Source: Bathynomus jamesi (lineage: Eukaryota; Arthropoda; Malacostraca; Isopoda; Cirolanidae). From it: a stretch of 64,000 nt of DNA. Below, piece after piece: positions 20,146-30,137 of the stretch. The notes beneath the pieces are model-generated. The model made no database searches, was not told where the DNA came from, and was given only the letters and a program-made list of their open reading frames with translations. Each line of letters begins with the position of its first letter. Position 1 is the first letter of the stretch. Position numbers and translations under genes: made by a program. The stretch is from the NCBI GenBank assembly GCA_023014485.1, contig JAJOZX010005798.1, positions 31,001 to 95,000 of the forward strand, given 5' to 3'.

Positions 20146-21719
20146 CATTGTAATGTTTTAATGTCCCACGAAACGGTAAACTACTTAATCTCCTCTTAAT
20201 TTCTTTTAAGGATTTTTTTTTTTTTTATTTATGTACAAGAAATCATTTCGTCGTTGCATTATTATTTATCTGTCTAGTTGTGCTGAAGTGATTTTGGCGA
20301 GAGAATTTATTTATATTTTTTTTATTGTAACGAAATAAAATATCTTTCATTTTGCTTTAAAATTTTTCTTTGTAAGTAATATATTTTTCCTATGTTTTAT
20401 TCTAAGTTATAATAAACGCATCGAGCTTCAGTGAGTTGTGGAGTCGTTGGTTTTTGGTGTTTAAGATGGGACATGGATGTGGGTAGGGGGGTAAGGTGGG
20501 TATATGTGGTGGATGTAGTAGTGTGGTGAGTGTGTGTGTGTGTTGGGTAGCCTCTAAACTTCATATTTTATCTTGCTTAATAAAATAACATTTCTAATAT
20601 ATATATTATATGAACTCTGAAAACTTTGAACGTAAAAATAAATTTGCTTTTCCCTATTTTTCTCGCGTTAATTAAAAAGACATTAACAGATTAAAAGACG
20701 GTTGTGGATTAAAAGGGAATAAGAGAGATTAAAAAGGATTAAAATTTTTATTTTTAAGTGACCCCCTCCTCTCCCTCCCCTTGTTGTTGACTTGAACGAT
20801 CAGGGGGTGCAGCAGCAGCAGCAGCAGCCTCCCACCCATTAGGGGGAATTTCAATGTATGAAAATAAATGTATAATTTTTAAAACCAATAAACCTAGGAG
20901 TAATTGCGAACATACATACGAAAATGATGCACGATATCTTTACGATCCTCTACGGTTCGTCAGGTTGTACGACAAATCGCAAATGGTCGTGCGTATGTCG
21001 TGATGATATCGTAATATCGAGTTAAGATAAAAATCGGCAAACTAAGATTAGCGAGCAAACTAACTAAAATCTATCTAAATCTTCTAAGAGTATACAATTC
21101 TAAAACTAAAAGATTCGAGGAACGTCTTGACAATTTGCATTTAGACACTTCATAGTCTAGAAACTGATATTTTGTATAGAAATATGAAAATGGAGATAGT
21201 TGCAGGAAATCCGTATGTGGATGTAAGCATAAACATATAAAACACTTAGTTTTGAAATATTCATAATGCAATAAAAATGTATTTAATTTCCCCTCATATT
21301 TCACATTTTGATGAATTAATTATTTATAGATTAAGATAGGCGAGGCCTTTTTTGAACAGACCGGGATGCAGCTGTTGAAGTTTACGGATGGTTGGGCGGA
21401 CCAGAGCTTGGAGGTGAGAACTGCAGTCTAGACACGCGGTAGAGGGTCCGATTCTCTTGGCAATTTCGTCTGTAAAAGCAGTGAAGTGAGTAAAAGGAAA
21501 ATGGAATGATTTCGCCTAAAATTAAAATAGATTTAAATGAGACAGCAAACGTTACATACATAGTTTCTGTATAATTTATGATAATGTTATTGATGCAGTG
21601 TGGTGAGGAGTGTTGGGTGGCCTTTAAACTTCATAATTTATTTATTACTTCATAAAATAATAAATATTATATGATGATAATGCAAACCAACAGGGAAAAA
21701 GGAAAATGATTCCAAGGCC
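20146..21719. other. Unassigned stretch with small repeats
   Basis: Holds (CAG)n at 20811-20830 and a diverged pair around 20515-20610 and 21595-21680 sharing GTGTTGGGTAGCCTCTAAAC versus GTGTTGGGTGGCCTTTAAAC and a following ATAAAATAA segment. A slightly GC-richer patch at 21340-21470 shows no domain. No gene supported. Confidence 0.4.
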
Positions 21720-22050
21720 TTCTGTGTATTCATTCACCCCCTTTTATGCAACTTGGGGCTAACCCCCTCCCCTATTACCCCCACCCCTCCCCATTACCCC
21801 CACCTATCCCCCACTTACCCCCTCCCCACTTACCTCACCCTTCCCCCATTACTGGCAGGGATAAATTTCACAAACTTGGAATTAACAAACAGACAGGCTG
21901 ACCGACTCTGTGTTGACATTCTTCATCCCATAAGAAGTCCCCGTGCCAAATTTGGTAGCTCTAGGTCAAACGGTTTACGCTTGCATAAAGGACAGACAGA
22001 CAGACAGGCGGAAATATATAATATATATATATATTATATATATATATATA
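21720..22050. repeat. C-rich tract, GACA run and TA tract
   Basis: A CCCC/ACCCC-rich pyrimidine tract at 21752-21850 is followed by a conserved-looking segment (CCGTGCCAAATTTGGTAGCT to a (GACA)n run at 22001-22012), then (TA)n to 22050. Similar 'plus TCTGTCTG' text occurs at 31.03 kb in other orientation. A common invertebrate repeat type, element class unknown. Confidence 0.5.
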
Positions 22051-23657
22051 TGTTAAACACAGACCGTGCATGGAACAAGGAACTCTTCTGGGAAAATTAA
22101 ATCCACTATAGTCCGAATAAGTAATGGTAAATGACAATACCATAGTTTTTCTTTTTCATGATTTTAGCCCGACGTGGGCAACGGGTCTCTCGCAAAGAGA
22201 TCCCATAAATATAGCTTCCCTCACCAGCTATCTGCAAAGCAGACAGGATCCAGCTTTGGGACATGGATCTAGGGTTTAAAGCAAGCCTAGATCCCTACAT
22301 TCAGAACCTCTATATAAGTAAAAGACTCGTTGCATTCACGTCGGGTTGAATAAATCAAAGAAAAAGGGGGTAACTATTGTATTTTTAGCCAAAAAAAAAA
22401 AAAAAACTTAAACCTCAACCGGGACATTGAGCGTCCACTTTTCAAGGCACGTAACACGTCCGTTTAATATACACAAATTCAGAATGGTTCCCTGAGACAA
22501 TTATATGTTAAACACAGACCGTGCATGGAACAAGGAACTCTTCTGGGAAAATTAAATCCACTATAGTCCGAATAAGTAATGGTAAATGACAAATACCATA
22601 GTTTTTCTTTTTCATGATTTTAGCCCGACGTGGGCAACGGGTCTCTCGCAAAGAGATCCCATAAATATAGCTTCCCTCACCAGCTATCTGCAAAGCAGAC
22701 AGGATCCAGCTTTGGGACATGGATCTAGGGTTTAAAGCAAGCCTAGATCCCTACATTCAGAACCTCTATATAAGTAAAAGACTCGTTGCATTCACGTCGG
22801 GTTGAATAAATCAAAGAAAAAGGGGGTAACTATTGTATTTTTAGCCAAAAAAAAAAAACCAAAACTTAAACCTCAGCCGGGACATTGAGCGTCCACTTTT
22901 CAAGGCACGTAACACGTCCGTTTAATATACACAAATTCAGAATGGTTCCTTGAGACAATTATATGTTAAACACAGACCGTGCATGGAACAAGGAACTCTT
23001 CTGGGAAAATTAAATCCACTATAGTCCGAATAAGTAATGGTAAATGACAAATACCATAGTTTTTCTTTTTCATGATTTTAGCCCGACGTGGGCAACGGGT
23101 CTCTCGCAAAGAGATCCCATAAATATAGCTTCCCTCACCAGCTATCTGCAAAGCACGGTCTGTGTTTAACATATAATTGTCTCAGGGAACCATTCTGAAT
23201 TTGTGTATATTAAACGGACGTGTTACGTGCCTTGAAAAGTGGACGCTCAATGTCCCGGTTGAGGTTTAAGTTTTGGTTTTTTTTTTGGCTAAAAATACAA
23301 TAGTTACCCCCTTTTTCTTTGATTTATTCAACCCGACGTGAATGCAACGAGTCTTTTACTTATATAGAGGTTCTGAATGTAGGGATCTAGGCTTGCTTTA
23401 AACCCTAGATCCATGTCCCAAAGCTGGATCCTGTCTGCTTTGCAGATAGCTGGTGAGGGAAGCTATATTTATGGGATCTCTTTGCGAGAGACCCGTTGCC
23501 CACGTCGGGCTAAAATCATGAAAAAGAAAAACTATGGTATTTGTCATTTACCATTACTTATTCGGACTATAGTGGATTTAATTTTCCCAGAAGAGTTCCT
23601 TGTTCCATGCACGGTCTGTGTTTAACATATAATTGTCTCAGGGAACCATTCTGAATT

Positions 23658-23660
<3 letters not shown>
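22051..23660. repeat. Direct and inverted array of ~456-bp LTR-like units
   Basis: Unit 1 is 22051-22505 (455 bp), unit 2 is 22506-22963 (458 bp), and unit 3 is cut at about 23153. There the array flips: an inverted fragment, a full inverted unit (about 23172-23627) and a further fragment end at a (TA)n tract. Each unit starts TGTTAAACACAGACC. It has a strong hairpin (GGGATCTCTTTGCGAGAGACCC in the inverted copies, near 23475-23500), a TATATAAG box, AATAAA about 40 bases later, an A-rich run, a TTTAATATACACA stretch and a TGGTTCCCTGAGAC stretch resembling a primer-binding site. Copies are nearly identical, so the array is recent. A 5'-end scrap is at 53.36 kb. No coding sequence. Confidence 0.85.

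Positions 23661-23732
<72 letters not shown>
23661..23732. repeat. (TA)n microsatellite
   Basis: About 35 TA units ending the inverted array. Confidence 0.97.
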
Positions 23733-23736
<4 letters not shown>

Positions 23737-23959
23737 TGAATAATTTTTAACTTAAAATTATATACTGATATATGATAATGATAATCTTTACTGAAATTAT
23801 GCACAATTTAGAGTTTTTACTTGGGGTGATATAACTCTGTATAATAAACCAACTAAGGACTGTCCTAAGCCAGTCTGAGAAATGGGGAGGAGGTACAATG
23901 ACTGATATAATATATTTGGTTCTACCCAGTTCCCCTTTAAAAAGGAAATTATTTTTCCC
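23733..23959. other. Unassigned spacer
   Basis: AT-rich spacer between TA tract and RTE-type LINE. The last 30 bases may be the LINE's truncated 5' edge. Confidence 0.35.
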
Positions 23960-25440
23960 GGCTGGTGGTGAGTAGGGAGGAGGTGAAGGTGGCGTTGAAA
24001 GGAATGAAGAAGGGGAAGGCATTGGGACCGGATGGGATACCAGTGGAGGCGTGGAATTGTTTGGGAGATGAGGGCATAGATCTATTGTGGGATCTGATGC
24101 AGAAGATATATGAACAAGAGGAAATGCCGGAGGAGTGGGGGGATAGTACACTCGTACCTATCTACAAAGAGAAGGGGGACATCCAGGATTGTGGAAATTA
24201 TAGGGGAATAAAGCTTATGTCACACACGATGAAGGTTTGGGAAAGGATTATAGAGAAAAGGTTAAGAGAAGAGACAACCGTGGGGGAAGAGCAGTTGGGT
24301 TTCATGCTAGGTAGGGGAACAACTGATGCGATTTTTGCACTGAGGCAGTTGATGGAGAAACACCGGGAACGACAAAAGGGACTGCACATGGTTTTCATCG
24401 ACCTAGAGAAAGCATATGATAGAGTGCCACGCCAGGAGGTTTGGAGGTGTATGAGAGAGAAAGGTGTGCCGGAGAAGTACGTTAGGTTGGTGCAAAGTAT
24501 GTATGAAGGAGCAAGGACCCAGGTTAGGAGTAGTGTAGGTGTAACGGAATGGTTCCCCGTGAGGGTTGGTCTACATCAGGGATCTTCTTTGAGCCCGTAC
24601 CTTTTTGTTTTGATTATGGATGTGTTGGCCCAGGGGATAAAAGATCAATCCCCTTGGTGTATGCTCTTTGCAGACGATATTGTTCTGTGCAGCAACAGGA
24701 GAGAAGTAGTAGAAAGAAAATTGGAGGAGGGCTTTTGAAGACAGAGGGTTGAAAATCAGCAGAAAGAAAACGGAGTACCTGAGGTTCTACGAAAATCAAG
24801 ACTCAGAAATTAGTTTAGAGGGAGCGAGGTTAAAGAGAGTAAGTAAGTTTACGTACTTGGGATCGACAGTGGCTGAGGACGGTGAGCTGGACACAGAAAT
24901 AACACACAGAGTGCAATCTGGTTGGAAAAATTGGAAGAAAGTTTCAGGGGTGTTGTGTGACCGAAGAATAGGCGCAAGGGTTAAGGGAAAGGTGTATAAG
25001 ACTGTGGTAAGACAGGCTATGATGTACGGGGCTGAGTCTTGGGCTATAAAGAAAGATCATGAGAAAAGACTAGATGTAACGGAGATGAGAATGCTGAGAT
25101 GGATGTGCGGAGTGACAAGGTTGGATAGAGTAAGGAATGAAAGGATAAGGGGCACAACAAAGGTTGGAGAAATCTCGAGGAAGATACAAGAAAGTAGACT
25201 GAAATGGTATGGACATGTGATGAGAGGGGACGAAGATTATGTGGGTAAGAGAACGATGAATATGGAGGTGCATGGCAGGAGAAAGAGAGGCAGACCGAAG
25301 CGAAGGTGGATGGAGAAGGTGAGGGACGATTTGAGGGAGAAGGGTTTGTCGGGGGAAGAAGCCCAGGACCGGGCTGTGTGGAGGAGGCTGGTCAGAAACG
25401 CCGACCCCGCATAGAGGCGGGAACGGGCGAAGAGAAAGAA
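23960..25440 (+). mobile_element. RTE-type LINE, 5'-truncated
   Basis: Purine-rich, GC-richer than its flanks. It encodes reverse transcriptase from finger to C-terminus and ends in an A/G-rich simple tail (GAAAGAAGAAGAAGGAG). The endonuclease is missing through 5' truncation. Only one frameshift (about 24735) interrupts the frame, so this is a rather young copy. Confidence 0.88.
23965..25414 (+). pseudogene. RTE-type reverse transcriptase
   Basis: Ordered motifs: KGKALGPDGIPVEAW; STLVPIYKEKGD; NYRGIKLMSHTMKVWERII; QLGFMLGRGTTDAIFALRQL; VFIDLEKAYDRVPR; GLHQGSSLSPYLFVLIMD; MLFADDIVLCS. After a frameshift at about 24735 come RLKRVSKFTYLGS, MMYGAESWAIKKDHEKRLDV, EMRMLRWMCGVTRLDRVRNE, SRLKWYGHVMRGDEDYVGK and the RRKRGRPKRRW tail. 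These C-terminal blocks are typical of the RTE/BovB group. All catalytic Asp residues are present; only the frameshift blocks expression. Confidence 0.92.
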
Positions 25441-27055
25441 GAAGAAGGAGGTGGCGTTATCAGACGGGCCCACAAGGGTTCAAAGCTCAGATCTCTAAAT
25501 CACCGGAAAATCTCAAAAAATAAGTAATTGAAAGTTAAAAAATTTGAAATGTGAAGCGAAACAAGTCATTCGCGATTTATTACGTCCTTACAGAAACCAT
25601 TTCCTTAAAAGCTGACACTGCTCTCCGTTGGACAAAAGACATTAAGCGGACTAGTCAACCAACCAACTATTTACATAATTATATAGATCTCTGACAGGAC
25701 AAAGCGTTTCACGTCTGAGTATTAAGACTAAATACAACTCACGGAGAAATGTCGCAAGATTTAGCGACTGGGCTAATCCACAAAATAAAGCCCATTCATT
25801 CTTTCATATACAGTATATCAGTGAAATTATTGGAGACTTGACCGTGGCGAGGTTAAAAGAAATTAGATTCGGAATCTTTTTCAAACCAATAGAAGAACAT
25901 CTTTTCCAAACCAATAGAAGAACAATCATCTTGGTCTTATGATCTGGTAAGGATCCCCCAATGTTCTGTCGTTACCTCACTCGCATTTATAATTATTATT
26001 GGTCTTTCCATATAAGATCAATAATCACTTAATATTACCATTACGGACGAAACTTCATTCGTTATTGAGTCGAGTCTTATGAGACAGATGAAAATGCAGA
26101 ATTTTGGTTCTCGGTTACAGATCTTCAAAATAGGACTTTCATGCCTGACCTTCACCAGTTCGTACAAATTGTGGCCACTATTGTGGCTACATTTAAAAAT
26201 AAACTTATGGTATAATAATAATTACGGAAAATTAAAAGAATTGTTAAAAAAATATTGGCAGTTCAAAATAATTCGGTTTCGTATAGGACAATGATGGTAC
26301 ATTTTCTAATACAAAAAATGTGTTGGTTTAAATTTATAATTCTTCATATACTTTCTCTATGTTTTAGGACCAATGTGCTAATTTAGTCGTCGGAATGTTT
26401 CCGAAACGAAAACTATATGACTGAATTACTGGATAACGTTTACTTGATAAAGTCTTTGAAACGATTATTTACCATTTCGAGCTATTTTCTTTTTCATTTG
26501 TGATCAAAATGGTTCGAGTAACGGGTAAAAGAAATTTGGGAAAGCTTTTCAGGGATGGGCAGAACTTAAAGGGAAAAGAAACTAACCTATCCTAACCTTA
26601 GCGGGACTTATTTTCATGCAGGAAGGAGGGGCCAAGGGCGAACACCGACAAAAACGCCCCACCCTCGCCATGGAAGGAGAAGAGAGCCGAAATCAGGGTT
26701 CAAAGTTTTCGAGACTAGCCTAACTTAGCCTAATTTAATTTAGTCTGACCCAAATCCTAACCCATTTATGCCTTGCGTCTTATATGTAGGACAGTTAAGC
26801 TAACCCATCTTTAAGTGAATAACCTTACGTAACCTAACCTCAACCAGAGTGGGAAAACTGTAGATGAGTCCGAGAATCACATAGAGTAGAAAAGACAATC
26901 TTGAAAAAAAGCTTTAAAATTCTCGCTTCCTGATTTCTTATTTTTCCACAACAAATGACAGGAAATGGCCAACATTGAAAAGATTCCCTTACGGATGAAT
27001 ACTGTTTTGTCTTTCTGCATTTACTGTATGCAGTGTAAAAAAATAACATATATAC
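25441..27055. other. Unassigned stretch
   Basis: Mostly AT-rich. Scattered degenerate CCTAACC motifs lie at 26586-26600, 26717-26765 and 26825-26843. A segment at 26680-26712 (GAGAGCCGAAATCAGGGTTC) resembles the 3' edge of the LINE at 53.52 kb. It could hold introns or the second exon of the candidate gene at 27.06-27.32 kb, but I could not find one. Confidence 0.4.
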
Positions 27056-27318
27056 CTGCAATGATCTTGTAACCCGGTTTCTTGCATACTTCGACGTCTA
27101 TTATACAGTCAATCGTGTTCGCAACATGCGTCCTGTCGGCGATAAATTCATCAATAATGGCATTCGTCAGACAGGCTGTAGACAAAAGGGCAGGAGGGTT
27201 CGTAAGGACTATATCTATGGTTAAACTGCTAGTGTCTATGGAACACACATCTTCATTATTTGTTTGCGAAGAGGCCAGAACCCAAAAAAGAGCTGAATAC
27301 AGGATGAATGACAAACTC
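27056..27318 (-). CDS. Possible chemosensory-protein (OS-D-like) exon
   Basis: On the minus strand a pyrimidine-rich run ends in CTTCTTTTCCAG at 27319, a good splice acceptor, and the frame ends at TGCAG|GTATAT (27056/27055), a good donor. Between them the frame reads SLSFILYSALFWVLASSQ, a plausible signal peptide, and then a Cys-bearing domain ending IDEFIADRTHVANTIDCI followed by IDVEVCKKPGYK. The C-X6-C spacing and the preceding DEF-I-DR-V-N-I pattern align with insect and crustacean OS-D/chemosensory proteins, soluble carriers of small hydrophobic ligands. The start codon would lie in, or be split with, an upstream exon. The second half with the remaining Cys pair is not seen. The best host-gene candidate here, but short. 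Confidence 0.4.
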
Positions 27319-27858
27319 CTGGAAAAGAAGACATATTTAAGTGGTAATGTACTAGTACGAAAATTTATTTTGATAAATCTAGTGAAAATAGTTTTCTTAT
27401 AGAAGGGATAACTTAGAGTAAACTTTATCGTTTCTTTCCCAGGTGCACTCCGTCGACGGGCCAGAAAATATTCCAAAAGGAAGAAATGATTTTGATAAAA
27501 AGGTTTGCTGCATATTTATTACATTTAGAAGAAAGCTATCTGGTCCTTGGACGTAAGTGGCTCTCGCATTTTCATTAGTTTTATCTCGACAACTTTCATT
27601 GTTTACGTGCCGCTTCACAAATTTCATCAATTTTGCATATCAGTTGCAGCATTTGATGTAAAATGAATGCTCCTTTAGATATTCTGTCATTCAGTTATCA
27701 CTTGTGCGAAATATTGTATTAGCTACTGTTTCGATAGGACTCCTGTAATACTTTGTTTTTAACTAAATAAAACCCAAAATTACCTTCTATTTAATACATC
27801 AGAAACAAAGATTTAGACACACACACACACACACACACCACACACGCACATATATATC
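27319..27858. other. Unassigned upstream stretch with CA microsatellite
   Basis: If the exon at 27056-27318 is real, this holds its upstream intron. A (CA)n tract lies at 27817-27846, followed by a short TA run. No first exon recognised. Confidence 0.35.
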
Positions 27859-28441
27859 AAGGATGTACCGAATATTCGGTATTCAGCCGAATACTTTTTG
27901 TTTTTAACCGAATACCAAATCCTGTGTAATAACAATTATCGCAAAAACAAAACCTAATAATTGAAATTTAAGGCAAGTAGATCATCGTGTGGAAAAATGA
28001 GTCGTTCAGGAGCTAAACGATTACGTGCGTCTGTAATTACATTTTACGCAGAACTGAACAGCCGTTCATTACGTTCATGGGTGGCGTGGTAAGATATTTG
28101 CGAACAAGCCCTAATGGTTTCGTGAATCTTTCGTCTGATTGGCGTTCCCCGGAACTTTTCTTGTCTCACTATGGAAAATGAAGCTTGAATGTGTGCTACA
28201 ATTTTCTTTATTTTGGATTAATATTTACGGTAGTTTTTCATGAAAATAGGCAGTTAACCCTTCCCCCATCCCATCCTTGCGGGAGTAGATGGGAAATTAT
28301 AAAATTTCAACTCTTTTTGCATTTGTATTCTTATAGGGCTTAGACAATAATTCTATTCAAGTTTTTACACTGACGCCTAATAACCAAAATAAAACTAATA
28401 TTCGGTATTCGATGAGTTTTAATATTCGGTACATCCCCAAT
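27859..28441 (-). mobile_element. Deleted hAT transposon
   Basis: Terminal inverted repeats share GGATGTACCGAATATT, with the left end extended by CGGTATTC-type subterminal repeats. The interior retains the hAT dimerisation domain on the minus strand (about 28070-27950). An 8-bp duplication is not visible. Internal deletion removed the catalytic core. Confidence 0.7.
27950..28072 (-). pseudogene. hAT transposase C-terminal dimerisation fragment
   Basis: The minus strand reads NERLFSSA, a stop, then NVITDARNRLAPERLIF and a short end LLALNFN. This is the hAT C-terminal block (normally NERxFSxAGxIxTxxRxRLxPExxExL). It matches the surrounding hAT-like terminal repeats. No catalytic residues remain. 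Confidence 0.8.
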
Positions 28442-28524
28442 ACTTCGTAACCTCATAGCAGTTCCGTGCGTTGGTTTCTCTTTACACGAAAGTCAAGCTG
28501 GTGGCCCCGTCTCTTTCTCTGCTG

Positions 28525-29040
28525 ACTATGAATCCATCAGCCCCGGGATCGAGACCCGGTGACGGCAGGCGGCGCGCAGCAGCAAAACTCAGCTGTTCAT
28601 CCTTCCACACAAAGAAATTGGTTGGTAGATAAATGGGTACCATGGGTAGCCTAGTCGTTAAGACGCTGGGCTGCTGGTGGGGCGTGGTTCGGATTCCCCG
28701 TTAACCCTTTAAGGACGAGTCCGCAGCATATGCGGCCACTCTTGTTACCAGAACGTATAGGTTTTATTGTTATTGAAAACTAAATATTTTAGTAACTAGT
28801 CACTGAAATGATACACATTTTGGGTTCCTTTCCCGACAACTAAATGACATCTATATATAAACACGTAGAAACATTTATAGAAACGAGGCATTGTAGTACA
28901 ATTTATATTATTATTTCTGGTGGACCTTAAGGTGCCATCCATCGTTAAACGGTTAAACTGTAGGTCTAAGGTGCAGTGAAAAGTTTGACCTTAGTCAGAA
29001 TGAACAATTCGGGTAAAAACAAACCAAAGATTACCAAAGG
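28525..29040 (+). mobile_element. Dimeric tRNA-derived SINE, copy C, with TTAA insert
   Basis: Plus-strand copy. The truncated head 1 (CTATGAATCCATCAGCCCCG, GGGATCGAGACCC) and linker GACGGCAGGCGGCGCGCAGC lead to AAAGAAATTGGTTGGTAGAT, then head 2 (ATGGGTAGCCTAGTCGTTAAG). The tail continues after the insert at 28705-28952 with AAACTGTAGGTCTAAGGTG and ends in CCAAAG and a TA tract. Confidence 0.78.
28705..28952. mobile_element. 248-bp TTAA-flanked non-autonomous element
   Basis: Bounded by TTAA at 28701-28704 and 28953-28956, exactly splitting the SINE text CGTTAAACTG. Ends are CCCTTTAAGGACGA and, reversed from the right, CCGTTTAACGATGGATGG, an imperfect inverted pair. TTAA duplication and CCC-type ends are piggyBac-like. 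The interior has no ORF. Confidence 0.75.
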
Positions 29041-29991
29041 ATATATATATATATATAACCTTACAAAGGTTCCGCGCGATGATTTCTCATTTCGCGAAGG
29101 TCAAGCTTGTCGCCCCTCCTCTCGAGTTGGCCTGGTGAAGTAGTGAGTTGGATTCTTGCGCTCTCCACCTCACATAGCCAGGTACGCCCGGCTCATCGGG
29201 GATTGTTCTGAGCCAGGCGTCTAGTCTTCTTTTGAAGATTTCCATTGCAACTCCCTTCGTGTTTCTTAGGTCTTTGGGCAACTGATTAAACAGTTTTGGT
29301 CCTCTCACTACAAAACTATTTTCTTTCAGGGTTAAGGATGTTCCCTGTCTCGCCTTCAATTTGGGAATACGACACAGTCTACCGCTTCTACTTTCCATCG
29401 TTGTTTGGGGAGTTATGGGATTCAGAGTAAGATTAGGGACTAGTTTCTCCATTATTTTCCAAGTGTAAATAATGGTGTATCTCTCTCTTCTCCTTTCCAG
29501 TGAATAGGTCTAGTTCTCGTAACCTTTCCCAGTAATTTAGTTCTTTGCACCCATTGATCTTGGCTGTGAAGCTTCTTTGGATCCCCTCCTGCTGTCTAAT
29601 GTCTTCTTTTTATATGGGGAACTTAGGACCGAGCAGTATTCTAATTTGGGTATGATCAGGGTTTTCAGTAGAGGAATCATTACATTCCTATCCCTTCGTT
29701 TAAAGGTTCTCAATATCTGCCCGCGTTATTCTCTTTGCTCTGTTTACTGCTATCTTATTTTGTGTTTCAAATTTCGCATCATCTGTCATTACAACCCCTA
29801 AATCTTTTGCTCTGGAATTTCTCTGAATTTCCTGTCCATTTGGGGTATAATATTCCATGCACTTTAGGTCTTCTCTTTTTCCGTACCGTAATAGCTGAAA
29901 TTTCTCGGTGTTAAACTTCATATTGTTGTCTTCAGTCCACTTGTAGATTTTGTTTATGTCGGTTTGTAGAGATCCTATGTCTTCTGGGTTT

Positions 29992-29995
<4 letters not shown>
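29041..29995 (-). mobile_element. CR1-like LINE 3' fragment (same family as 3.3 kb)
   Basis: The minus strand covers the RT C-terminal half from about 29990 (GSLQTDINKIYKWTEDNNM) to the 3' tail near 29055, where the (AAGGTTA) repeat meets (TA)n. It is closely similar to 5000-5900 on the plus strand. 5'-truncated at a (TA)n tract. Confidence 0.9.
29087..29993 (-). pseudogene. LINE ORF2 C-terminal part
   Basis: Blocks: NNMKFNTEKFQLLRYGKRED; GQEIQRNSRAKDLGVVMTDD; KIAVNRAKRITRADIENL; then after frame changes MEKLVPNLTLNPITPQT, SFVVRGPKLFNQLPKDLRNT, RRLDAWLRTIPDEPGVPGYV and NSLLHQANSR. Frame breaks lie near 29700 and 29455. The C-terminal domain is a conserved non-catalytic part of this LINE clade. 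Confidence 0.88.

Positions 29996-30064
<69 letters not shown>
29996..30064. repeat. (TA)n microsatellite
   Basis: About 34 TA units at the truncated 5' edge of the LINE fragment. Confidence 0.97.
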
Positions 30065-30068
<4 letters not shown>

Positions 30069-30137
30069 CGAAGTAAAGCCGCGCCCTGATGACTATTATG
30101 TTTATGAAATTTCATTTATTCAATATTTCCCAAGCTA

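Noticed and set aside
22508..23625. A 70-residue frame repeated three times in the array (MSQSWILSALQIAGEG...)
   Set aside because: It recurs only because the 456-bp unit is duplicated. It overlaps the TATA/AATAAA signals, shows no domain, and is best seen as chance.
22051..23660. CRISPR-like or satellite array
   Set aside because: Units are about 456 bp with no spacers, and the array flips orientation. This is a eukaryotic repeat.
27082..27402. Plus-strand 106-residue frame opposite the candidate exon
   Set aside because: It is an antisense shadow; only the minus strand has splice sites, a leader and the Cys pattern.
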